Assembly: GCF_904426505.1 (NCBI RefSeq)
Contig: NZ_CAJGBN010000034.1
Span: 1 to 64,000 of the forward strand
DNA from: Rubrivivax sp. A210
GTDB lineage: Bacteria; Pseudomonadota; Gammaproteobacteria; Burkholderiales; Burkholderiaceae_C
Reading direction: 5' to 3'
DNA length: 64,000 bases
Below are positions 1-7,218 of this stretch, in pieces (positions within the stretch are counted from its first letter, which is position 1; every line of letters begins with the position of its first letter). The notes under the pieces are model-generated. The model was not told the origin of the DNA and searched no databases. It saw only the letters and a list, made by a program, of their open reading frames with translations. The position numbers and the translations under genes were made by a program.

Positions 1-123
1 CGCACATCCATTACGGGTGGCAACCTCAGGCTCCGTCGCGTTCCCCGTCCGGCAACGGGAATCATGAGATCTGCAATTGCAGAGGGCTGACTTTTGCCTC
101 TTGACAGAAAGAAGCCATATCAA
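1..123 (-). other. Partial next integron cassette, cut by window edge
   Basis: On the minus strand this stretch follows the crossover point of the attC at 118-246, so it should be the start of the next gene cassette. An open frame begins with ATG at 65 and stays open to base 1, but only about 21 codons are visible. There is no clear ribosome binding site and no product can be named. Calling it a cassette rests on the adjacent attC. Confidence 0.35.
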
Positions 124-246
124 CGTTCGAGCTAAGCGGCCTGCGGAGGCAAGCGCCGTAAGCCCGGGCTGAGATGATGCATCATGTGCCTCAGCCCGGG
201 CTTACGGCGCTTGCCGGAGCGGGTCCGGTTGAGCGAGTGGTTAGGC
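118..246 (-). repeat. attC: Integron attC recombination site of the vapBC cassette
   Basis: Read on the minus strand, the site opens with the inverse core GCCTAAC (246-240) and closes with the core GTTGATA (124-118). Between them is a long imperfect palindrome. The outer arms (near 125-140 and 225-238) are complementary with unpaired bases, as in known attC sites. The inner arms, centred near position 181, are almost perfectly complementary over about 30 bases. The vapC stop codon TAA lies inside GCCTAAC, which is typical of cassettes. Integron integrase recombines such sites as a folded single strand. Confidence 0.85.
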
Positions 247-672
247 GTCGCCGCGCCGCCGCGGGGCTGGGACCGACCAAAGTTTGAGCTTCGTGTGCTT
301 GGCCGCGTGCGCAAAGTCTTGGTCTGTAGTCAGTAGCGTGAGGCCATGGCGGATGCATAGCTGGGCGATCAGTGCGTCTACTGTGCCAACTTGGACGCCA
401 GACCGACGACAGGTGTTTCGGAGTTCAGCTGCGCCGATGTGGTCGTCCCGGTCGGGTTGAATGAGTGCCAGAGCTGCAAAGGTGCCGACGATCTGATCTC
501 TAGCCTTTGCGCCGTTGAAGCCTTGGAGCAGTTCCTGAAGCACCAGCCCAGTCGTGACCACGACATCAGTACCGGAAAGTGCGTCCTTCAGTGCCCCAAC
601 TTCAGGATCTGAGGAGGTTGTATCGCGGCGCAGAGCGAGCGACCAAACGCTCGTATCGACAAGGAGCGTCAT
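241..672 (-). CDS. vapC: VapC-type PIN-domain toxin (cassette-borne)
   Basis: A 143-residue PIN-domain ribonuclease, the usual VapC length. The N-terminus reads LLVDTSVW with the first catalytic Asp. An LQEL segment supplies the Glu, and GTVDALIA and TTDQDF supply the later acidic residues. VapC toxins cleave tRNA or rRNA and are neutralised by VapB. The start overlaps the end of the antitoxin gene by 4 bases, implying coupled translation. The stop codon is inside the attC inverse core, so the pair is carried as one integron cassette. Such modules are known to stabilise cassette arrays by addiction; that role here is inferred. The RNA target is unknown. Confidence 0.85.
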   Translation of the reverse strand: MTLLVDTSVWSLALRRDTTSSDPEVGALKDALSGTDVVVTTGLVLQELLQGFNGAKARDQIVGTFAALALIQPDRDDHIGAAELRNTCRRSGVQVGTVDALIAQLCIRHGLTLLTTDQDFAHAAKHTKLKLWSVPAPRRRGDA

Positions 673-869
673 TTTCGCGTCCGCTCAGCCTTGTAGTCGT
701 ACGACTGATCCCACTCGAGCTTGCCCATCAGTTCGAGGACCTTTCGCTGCTGACGCCTGGCGATGAACTCCTGCAAGGCCATGGTCACTGCAGCCTTCTT
801 GGTCTTCTCTCCGCTGACTTCAAGTGCGCGGTCAAGCAGATCCGGATCGATTGCGAGATTGGTTGCCAT
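669..869 (-). CDS. vapB: VapB-type antitoxin
   Basis: A 66-residue protein directly upstream of, and overlapping, the PIN toxin. It begins MATNLAIDPDLL and contains KKAAVTMALQEFI, a pattern of VapB antitoxins that pair with short PIN toxins (N-terminal DNA-binding helices followed by a toxin-wrapping tail). An AAGGAG ribosome binding site precedes the ATG. Antitoxins of this kind bind both their toxin and the operon promoter. The cassette starts about 90 bases upstream at the recombination core (956-962), so any promoter must lie in that short space; I see no convincing -35/-10 pair. The family call comes mainly from the arrangement. Confidence 0.8.
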   Translation of the reverse strand: MATNLAIDPDLLDRALEVSGEKTKKAAVTMALQEFIARRQQRKVLELMGKLEWDQSYDYKAERTRK

Positions 870-955
870 GTGCGACTCCTTACACAGAAGTCTACACCAG
901 CGATGACCGTTGCGGTTTCTACACGCCGTGAGCCGCAGCCGAGAGTGTGACTGCG

Positions 956-973
956 GCCTAACGTTCGAGCTAA
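956..973 (-). other. attI: Recombination core of the disrupted attI (cassette junction)
   Basis: Minus-strand GTTAGGC (962-956) is an integron core site marking the start of the vapBC cassette. The 11 bases before it match the 3' arm of the attC at 118-246. Joining the flanks of the IS5 element (base 973 to base 2187) puts this core about 200 bases from the intI start, where attI is expected. No matching inverse core exists in 2190-2400, so this is read as attI rather than another attC. Confidence 0.6.
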
Positions 974-2186
974 GGAACCACTGATTTGTCCGGGCAGTCC
1001 TCGATGGCAGCCGAGGCCGCAGCCTGCGACGCTGGTGCCATGAAGCAGACAAGCTTTGCCAGTGCTGAGTACGCCGGCAAGAAGCGCCAGACGCGGCGGG
1101 AGCGGTTTCTTGCCGAGATGAACACGGTGGTGCCGTGGTCGCGGCTGGAGGCGCTGATCGAGCCGCACTACCCCAAGAGCGGCAAGGTGGGTCGGCCGCC
1201 CATCGGTGTGCCGCGCATGCTGCGCATGTACTTTCTGCAACAGTGGTACACGCTGGCTGACGAGGCACTGGAGGATGCGCTGTACGACAGCCAGGCCATG
1301 CGCGAGTTCATCGGCATCGACCTGGGACAGGAGAGCGTTCCCGACGCCACCACGCTGCTGAAGTTCCGCCGGTTGCTCGAGCAACACGACTTGACGGCCG
1401 CGATCCTGGCGGAGGTCAACGCGCACCTGAGCGAGCGCGGGTTGCTGATGCGACAAGGCACGGTGGTGGACGCCACCATCATCGCTGCCCCCAGTTCGAC
1501 GAAGAACGAGGACGGCATGCGCGACCCCGAGATGCACCAGACCAAGAAGGGCCAGCAATGGCACTTCGGTATGAAGATGCACTCGGGAGTGGACGCCGAG
1601 TCGGGTCTGATCCACAGCGTTGTCTGCACGGCGGCGCATGAGGCCGACGTGGTGCACGTGCACGAACTGCGCCACGGCGGCCAGGAGAGCCAGGTCCACG
1701 GCGACAGCGGCTACACCGGGCTGGACAAGCGCGAGGAGGTCACGGCTGCGCAGGCCGAAGGCCGGCTGCGCAAGGACATCGACTCGCACATCGCCATGAA
1801 GCGAGGCCAGATCCAGGCCATGCCCGAAAGTCCGGCCAAGGCCTTGTTCGAGTGGTTCGAGCGGCGCAAGGCGCAGGTCCGGGCCATCGTCGAGCACCCG
1901 TTCCTCACCATTAAGAACCTGTTCGGCTACCGCAAGGTGAGCTACCGCGGCATTGCCAAGAACGAGGTCCGGGCCAAGGCGCAAGCGGCACTGGTAAACC
2001 TGTACATCGCCAGGCGGCGATTGATGGCCCAAGGGGTCAGTGCGCGCGCAGCATGAACAAGGGTCGCAAAGCCTCCTCCAATGCCTGCGAAACAGCCTCC
2101 CAGGTGCTTCGCCCGTGTTCACACCACAGCATCAGCGCTAACCGCCAGCCATGCGGCGCCCGCAAGGCGCGTAAATCAGCGCTTCC
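974..2186 (+). mobile_element. IS5-family insertion sequence, complete
   Basis: A 1213-bp element with imperfect terminal inverted repeats: GGAACCACTGATTT at 974-987, and the inverse of GGAAGCGCTGATTT ending at 2186 (12 of 14 matches). It is flanked by CTAA (970-973) on the left and CTAG (2187-2190) on the right. Both fit the YTAR target preference of IS5, but they differ by one base. It encodes one intact transposase. It lies within attI, separating the integrase and its promoter from the first cassette. Confidence 0.85.
1040..2056 (+). CDS. IS5-family DDE transposase
   Basis: A 338-residue transposase that cuts and re-inserts the surrounding element. The DDE triad can be placed in VVDATIIAAPSS (first Asp), GDSGYTG (second Asp) and AIVEHPF (Glu). 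The N-terminal part holds the DUF772-type domain common in IS5 (YFLQQWYTLAD). The ATG at 1040 is preferred because MKQTSFAS resembles family N-termini. The frame is open back to a TTG at 986, next to the inverted repeat. The gene is intact, so the element could still be mobile. The last 130 bases of the element are non-coding. Confidence 0.9.
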   Translation: MKQTSFASAEYAGKKRQTRRERFLAEMNTVVPWSRLEALIEPHYPKSGKVGRPPIGVPRMLRMYFLQQWYTLADEALEDALYDSQAMREFIGIDLGQESVPDATTLLKFRRLLEQHDLTAAILAEVNAHLSERGLLMRQGTVVDATIIAAPSSTKNEDGMRDPEMHQTKKGQQWHFGMKMHSGVDAESGLIHSVVCTAAHEADVVHVHELRHGGQESQVHGDSGYTGLDKREEVTAAQAEGRLRKDIDSHIAMKRGQIQAMPESPAKALFEWFERRKAQVRAIVEHPFLTIKNLFGYRKVSYRGIAKNEVRAKAQAALVNLYIARRRLMAQGVSARAA

Positions 2187-2356
2187 CTAGCCGCAGTTGC
2201 GGCGACCGGCAACGAAGTGCCACGATGGCAGCGCCAGATGCCATGGACTGCAGATGCAGCCGCCGCCAATTGAACAGCAACTCAGATAGCTTTTCTTGCA
2301 ATCCAGCCTGGACTGGTTTCCCGTCATTTGGGGGTGGCAAAGGGTGCCGAATGCTG
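2187..2356. other. Remainder of attI and intI upstream region
   Basis: Together with the last 130 bases of the IS this makes a 345-base gap without a gene. By position it holds the integrase-proximal half of attI and, probably, a cassette promoter on the minus strand. No exact promoter or integrase-binding direct repeats could be assigned by eye. Confidence 0.4.
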
Positions 2357-2379
2357 ATACTGTACAAATATACAGTATC
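2357..2379 (+). promoter_or_regulatory. LexA (SOS) box upstream of intI
   Basis: The sequence GATACTGTA-CAAAT-ATACAGTATC contains CTGT-N8-ACAG (2360-2375), the gammaproteobacterial/betaproteobacterial LexA consensus, within a near-perfect palindrome. It ends 22 bases before the intI ATG, where it would overlap the promoter or start of transcription. LexA control of intI promoters is established in other integrons. Confidence 0.85.
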
Positions 2380-2401
2380 CTGACAAGCAGAGATCGCCAC
2401 C

Positions 2402-3646
2402 ATGCCGGATCCAGTCCCCGCTACGCCGCTGCTCGATCTCGTTCGGCAGCACGCCCGCTTGCGGCACTACAGCTTGCGCACCGAGGAGGCCTATGTGCGC
2501 TGGGTGCGTTCATTCGTCCAGTTTCACCGCATGCGGCATCCGGCGGAAATGTCTCGGCCCGAGGTGGAGGCCTTTCTCACCTGGCTGGCGGTCGAGCGTG
2601 AAGTTGCGCCAGCCACGCACCGGCAGGCCCTGTCGGCGTTGCTGTTTCTCTATCAGAAGGTGCTGGGGCAGTCACTGCCTTGGATGACCGAGATTGGCCG
2701 TCCGCGGGGCGAGCGTCGCTTGCCCGTCGTTTTCAGTCTTGCCGAAGTGCAGGCCGTGCTGGTCGAACTCGATGCCCGGCCTCAGGGCCTGGCGCACGCG
2801 CCGCTTGGCCTCATTGGCCGCCTTCTCTACGGCACCGGCATGCGCCTGCTCGAAGGTTTGCGCCTGCGTGTCAAGGACGTCGACTTCGATCGTCGCGCCC
2901 TGGTCGTGCGCGAAGGCAAGGGGTTCAAGGATCGCGTCGTCATGCTGCCCGCCGTGCTCGAGCAAGCGCTGCACGAGCAATTGGCGCGGGCGCACGCCGT
3001 CTGGCTCGATGACCGCGCCGCCGGGCTGGCCGGCGTACACCTGCCTGCGGCCTTGGCACGCAAGTACCCGCGTGCCGCCCAATCCTGGGCCTGGCACTGG
3101 GTATTCCCGCACGCCGAGCCTGCCGAAGACCCGCGACTGGCGGGCACATGGCGGCGTCATCATGTGCTCGACTCCAGCTTCCAGCGCGGCTTCAAAGTCG
3201 CGCTCGAGGCTTCGGGCGTCGCCAAGGCCGCCAGCCCGCACACGCTGCGCCATTCCTTCGCCACCCACCTGCTGCAGTCCGGTTACGACATCCGCACCGT
3301 GCAGGAACTGCTGGGCCATGCCGACGTGAGCACGACCATGATCTACACCCATGTGCTGCGCCTGGGTGGTGGGGCCGTGCGCAGCCCGCTGGACAATCTG
3401 GCCGCTGCGCCACCTGCTGCCGCCCCTTCTTCATCACCCTTCGGTTCATCCTCTTCTTCGCCTTCGTCACCGCCTTCTCCGCCAGTCGCCACGGCCTTCC
3501 TCCCACCCTCGCGCCATCCCCGTCCGCCCCGCGCCCGCGAGCCCCTGCCGGCCTATCGCTCGTCCCTGCTGCCGTGCGCCGCTCCGCCGTCCTGCCGCTT
3601 CCCGGCTACGCCGAACTGCACTGCCGCAGCAATTTCAGCTTCCTGA
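2402..3646 (+). CDS. intI: Integron integrase IntI (tyrosine recombinase)
   Basis: The enzyme recombines attI and attC sites to insert or excise gene cassettes. Tyrosine recombinase residues are all present: R148, H280, R283, H306 and Y315. An IntI-specific insert (ALARKYPRAAQSWAWHWVF, about residues 217-236) separates it from XerC/D. The conserved region ends near residue 335 (RSPLDNL), as in IntI1. The frame then continues for about 80 Pro/Ser/Ala-rich residues that overlap the dnaE2 start. That tail may be real or only the result of high GC. Transcription is divergent from the cassettes, the usual integron layout, under a LexA box. It looks intact, but its attI is split by an insertion sequence. 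Confidence 0.92.
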   Translation: MPDPVPATPLLDLVRQHARLRHYSLRTEEAYVRWVRSFVQFHRMRHPAEMSRPEVEAFLTWLAVEREVAPATHRQALSALLFLYQKVLGQSLPWMTEIGRPRGERRLPVVFSLAEVQAVLVELDARPQGLAHAPLGLIGRLLYGTGMRLLEGLRLRVKDVDFDRRALVVREGKGFKDRVVMLPAVLEQALHEQLARAHAVWLDDRAAGLAGVHLPAALARKYPRAAQSWAWHWVFPHAEPAEDPRLAGTWRRHHVLDSSFQRGFKVALEASGVAKAASPHTLRHSFATHLLQSGYDIRTVQELLGHADVSTTMIYTHVLRLGGGAVRSPLDNLAAAPPAAAPSSSPFGSSSSSPSSPPSPPVATAFLPPSRHPRPPRAREPLPAYRSSLLPCAAPPSCRFPATPNCTAAAISAS

Positions 3647-6600
3647 GCGGGGCCTCCCACCCCGAGGAACTGGTGGCGCGTGCGCAGGCTCTGGGCTATG
3701 CGGCGCTGGCCCTGGCCGACGAGTGTTCGCTCTCGGGCGTGGTGCGTGCCCACGCCGAGGCCGAACGGCTGCGCTTCCGCCTCATCGTCGGTGCCGAGAT
3801 GCGGCTTTCGCCGCCGCCGGCGATGGCCGCTGCTGCGGCGCCCTCGGCGCGAGCGGCTGTCCCAGCCGCGCCCACCGAGCCCCGCCTCGTGCTGCTGGCC
3901 CAGTCGCGCCGCGGCTACGGCAATCTGTCGCAGTGGATCACGGTGGCGCGGCGGCGTGCGGCCAAGGGCAGCTACCTCGCCTGGCGCAGCGATCTCGAGG
4001 GCCGCGTGCCCACCGCCCCCACACTCACCGGGCTGCCGGGCTGCCTGGCGCTGCTGGTGGCCGATGCGGCGCAGTCCTTCGAGACGGTGTTCGGACATGC
4101 GATGTGGCTCAAGACCTGGTTCGGCGCCGAGCGTGCCGCCCTTGGCGTCGTGCTGCAGCACCGCGCGCTCGATGCCCTGCTGGTCGATACGCTGGAACGG
4201 GTCGCCGCCGTCACCGGCCTGCGTCTGGTGGCCCTGGGCGGCGTGCGCATGCATGCGCGCTCGCGCAAGCCCCTGCTCGACGTGCTGATGGCCACCCAGG
4301 CGCGCTGCACGGTGGCCGAAGCCGGCCATGCGCTGCAGACCAATGCCGAGGCCCATCTGCGCTCGCGCCTGCGCCTGGCCACGCTTTACCGGCCCGAATG
4401 GCTGGCCGCCACGCTTGATCTCGCCGGCAGCTGCGCCTTTTCGCTGGCCGAGCTGAAGTACGAATACCCGCGCGAGATCGTGCCCGCAGGACACACGCCG
4501 GCCAGCTGGTTGCGCCAGCTCACCGAAGACGGCGTGCGTACGCGTTTTCCGGGCGGCGAGCCGACCCCGGTGCGCGCCATGATCGAGCACGAGCTGGCCC
4601 TCATCGCCCAGCTGCGCTACGAGCCCTATTTCCTCACCGTCGCCGATCTCGTGCATTGGGCCCGCAGCCAGGGCATCCTGTGCCAGGGCCGCGGCAGCGC
4701 CGCCAATTCGGCCGTCTGCTACTGCCTGGGCGTGACCGCGGTCGACCCGGCCAAGACCACGCTGCTGTTCGAGCGCTTCATCAGCGCCGAACGCAACGAG
4801 CCGCCCGACATCGACATCGATTTCGAACACCAGCGCCGCGAAGAGGTCATCCAGTACGTCTACCGCAAATACGGCCGCCACCGCGCCGCGCTCACCGGGG
4901 TGATGATCTGCTACCGGCCACGTTCGGCGCTGCGCGATGTCGGGCGGGCGTTGGGCATAGACCTCGAACGCATCACTGCCGTGGCCAAGGGCCAGCAAGG
5001 GTGGTGGGATGACGACCCCCAGGCTCCTTCGTCGCCACCCCCCGAGGGGGCTGCGCCCGCCTTGGGGCGGCCCGGCGGCGGGCGCGGCCGCACCGCCCAG
5101 GCCGCGCACCTGCGCGAGCACGGCTTCGACCCCGAAGCGCCGCTGTGCCGGCTGTGGATGGAGCTGACGGCCACGCTGATCAGCTTTCCGCGCCATTTGT
5201 CGCAGCACCCGGGGGGCTTCGTCATCGCCCGCGACGATCTGGCCCAGCTGGTGCCGGTGGAAAACGCCGCGATGGAGGGGCGCAGCGTGATCCAGTGGGA
5301 CAAGGACGATCTCGACGCCCTGGGCCTGCTCAAGGTCGATCTGCTCGCCCTGGGCATGCTCAGCGCGATACGCCGCGCGCTTGATTTCGTCGGCGCCAAG
5401 CTCGGCCGCCGGCTTGAGATGCACGAGCTGCCGCACGAGGATGCCGCCAGCTACGAGATGCTGTGTCGGGGCGACTGCGTGGGCACTTTCCAAGTCGAGA
5501 GCCGGGCCCAGATGAGCATGCTGCCGCGGCTGCAGCCGCGCCGGTTTTACGACCTCGTGATCGAGGTTGCCATCGTGCGCCCCGGGCCCATACAAGGTGG
5601 CATGGTCCACCCCTACCTGCGCCGGCGCAGCGGCGAGGAGCCAGCTGACTACCCCAGCGACGAGGTGCGGCGCGCGCTCGAGCGCACCCTGGGCGTGCCC
5701 ATCTTCCAGGAGCAGGTGATGCAGCTCGCCATCCTGGCCGCCGACTTCACGCCCGGCGAGGCCGACCAGCTGCGCCGCGCGATGGCGGCCTGGAAGCGCA
5801 AGGGCGGCCTCGGGCCCTTTCACGAGCGTTTGGTCGGCCGCATGGTGGCCAAGGGTTACGCGCTGGACTATGCCGAGCGCATCTTCAAGCAGATCCAGGG
5901 CTTCGGCGAATACGGCTTCCCCGAGAGCCATGCCGCCAGCTTTGCGCTGCTGGTCTATGTCAGCGCCTGGCTCAAATGCCACCATCCCGATGCCTTTCTG
6001 GCCGCCCTGCTCAACAGCCAGCCCATGGGCTTCTACGCGCCGGCCCAGCTGGTGCGCGATGCGCGCGAGCACGGCGTGCGCGTGCTGCCGGTGGAGGTCA
6101 ACCTCAGCGTCTGGGACAGTGAACTCGAAGGCGCGGGCTCACCGCTGCGTGACGTGCGCCTGGGCTTCAGCCGCATCACCGGCCTGCCGCGGGATGCCGC
6201 CGAGCGCATCGTCGCGGCGCGCGCCCAGGCGCCCTTCGAAAGTGCAGAAGACCTGACCCGCCGCGCCCGGCTCGATGCCCACGCGCTGCAGCTGCTGGCC
6301 CGCGCCGATGCGCTGCGGCCACTCAGTGGCCACCGCCACCAGGCCGCCTGGGCCGTGGCCGGCGTTGACACCCGTGCCACGGCCCTGTTGCGCAGCACGC
6401 GCACGCACGAGGCCATCGCCGCGCTGGCAGCGCCCGGCGCCGCCGCCACCGTGCTGGCCGACTACCGCGCCACCGGGCTCAGCCTGGGCCAGCACCCGCT
6501 GGCGCTGCTGCGCAGCCAGCTGGCCGCCTTCAAGGTGCAGCCGGCGGCGGTGCTGCGCCACTACCCCGACGGCCGCCTGGCGCGCGCCAGCGGCCTTGTC

Positions 6601-6867
6601 ACCCACCGCCAGCGCCCGCAGACGGCCAAGGGCGTGGTCTTCGTGACGCTGGAAGACGAGACCGGCGCCGTCAACGTCATCATCTGGCCCGCGGTGGCCG
6701 CGGCGCAGCGCCGCGCCCTGCTGGCCAGCACCCTGCTCACGGTCTATGGCATCTGGCAGCGCCAGGGCGAAGGCGAGCACAGCGTGCGCCATCTGGTGGC
6801 GCGCCAGCTGGTCGACCACAGCGCGCTGCTGCAGGGCTTGGCCACGCACAGCCGCGATTTCCGCTGA
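3574..6867 (+). CDS. dnaE2: Error-prone DNA polymerase III alpha subunit (ImuC/DnaE2)
   Basis: The replicative component of the damage-induced mutasome, acting with ImuA and ImuB in translesion synthesis. About 1097 residues from the GTG at 3574, a normal family length. The N-terminal PHP domain starts PGYAELHCRSNFSFL. The polymerase motif PDIDIDF is at residues 411-417, and RHLSQHPGG and the C-terminal OB-fold (TAKGVVFVTLEDETG) follow. The start is uncertain because the frame is open further upstream. It begins inside the intI frame, so the two are probably co-transcribed from the LexA-controlled promoter. imuA and imuB are not in the window. About 25 residues near 484-507 are encoded by a GC-rich repeat. 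Confidence 0.9.
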   Translation: MRRSAVLPLPGYAELHCRSNFSFLSGASHPEELVARAQALGYAALALADECSLSGVVRAHAEAERLRFRLIVGAEMRLSPPPAMAAAAAPSARAAVPAAPTEPRLVLLAQSRRGYGNLSQWITVARRRAAKGSYLAWRSDLEGRVPTAPTLTGLPGCLALLVADAAQSFETVFGHAMWLKTWFGAERAALGVVLQHRALDALLVDTLERVAAVTGLRLVALGGVRMHARSRKPLLDVLMATQARCTVAEAGHALQTNAEAHLRSRLRLATLYRPEWLAATLDLAGSCAFSLAELKYEYPREIVPAGHTPASWLRQLTEDGVRTRFPGGEPTPVRAMIEHELALIAQLRYEPYFLTVADLVHWARSQGILCQGRGSAANSAVCYCLGVTAVDPAKTTLLFERFISAERNEPPDIDIDFEHQRREEVIQYVYRKYGRHRAALTGVMICYRPRSALRDVGRALGIDLERITAVAKGQQGWWDDDPQAPSSPPPEGAAPALGRPGGGRGRTAQAAHLREHGFDPEAPLCRLWMELTATLISFPRHLSQHPGGFVIARDDLAQLVPVENAAMEGRSVIQWDKDDLDALGLLKVDLLALGMLSAIRRALDFVGAKLGRRLEMHELPHEDAASYEMLCRGDCVGTFQVESRAQMSMLPRLQPRRFYDLVIEVAIVRPGPIQGGMVHPYLRRRSGEEPADYPSDEVRRALERTLGVPIFQEQVMQLAILAADFTPGEADQLRRAMAAWKRKGGLGPFHERLVGRMVAKGYALDYAERIFKQIQGFGEYGFPESHAASFALLVYVSAWLKCHHPDAFLAALLNSQPMGFYAPAQLVRDAREHGVRVLPVEVNLSVWDSELEGAGSPLRDVRLGFSRITGLPRDAAERIVAARAQAPFESAEDLTRRARLDAHALQLLARADALRPLSGHRHQAAWAVAGVDTRATALLRSTRTHEAIAALAAPGAAATVLADYRATGLSLGQHPLALLRSQLAAFKVQPAAVLRHYPDGRLARASGLVTHRQRPQTAKGVVFVTLEDETGAVNVIIWPAVAAAQRRALLASTLLTVYGIWQRQGEGEHSVRHLVARQLVDHSALLQGLATHSRDFR
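5020..5095. repeat. REP-like GC-rich palindromic insert within dnaE2
   Basis: CCCCCCGAGGGGG near 5037-5049 sits between CCCCCA and TTGGGG arms and can fold into a stable hairpin. It encodes a low-complexity stretch (SSPPPEGAAPALGRPGGG) where DnaE2 relatives have a short linker. It resembles the GC-rich intergenic repeats of Burkholderiales genomes; that identity is from memory and not confirmed. The reading frame is kept. Confidence 0.5.
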
Positions 6868-6892
6868 AGTGGGATGAGCTTGGGCCGTCCGT

Positions 6893-7126
6893 TCAGGCGT
6901 CGCTGGTTTCCGGCGCCGCAAAGCGCCGCGTGATGTCGGCCTCGAACAGCGTCAGCGTCGCCATCTCCTCGAACAGGCTGTCCAGGCTCACGCCGCGCTG
7001 TTGCGCCACTTCCGCGAGCCGGCGCACCGTGTCCTCGGGCAGGCTCAGCGTCAGCCGGGCTTGGCCAGCCGCTGCGGCCCGCGGGGCGCGCTTCGGTGTC
7101 GATGACGGCAGGGGCTTGACGGCCAT
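6893..7126 (-). CDS. Ribbon-helix-helix-like small protein
   Basis: 77 residues with a basic, Ala/Pro-rich N-terminus. A segment ARLTLSLPEDTVRRL then AEVAQQRGVSLDSLFEEM fits a ribbon-helix-helix DNA-binding fold (a beta strand followed by two helices). Such proteins are small repressors or antitoxins. No toxin partner is adjacent: dnaE2 lies convergently on one side and an esterase divergently on the other. It may be an orphan regulator. The function is not known and the fold is judged by eye. Confidence 0.55.
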   Translation of the reverse strand: MAVKPLPSSTPKRAPRAAAAGQARLTLSLPEDTVRRLAEVAQQRGVSLDSLFEEMATLTLFEADITRRFAAPETSDA

Positions 7127-7218
7127 GCCTCAGTTTCGGCTGCGGCGGCCATCTTGGCGATATGAAGCGGTTTGCATACAGGGCCAACACCGTGCCGGCC
7201 GCGCCACAATGCGCGCCC

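Noticed and set aside
2134..2143. GCTAAC as a possible attI or attC core
   Set aside because: It lies inside the IS5 element, and GTTAGCG does not fit GTTRRRY.
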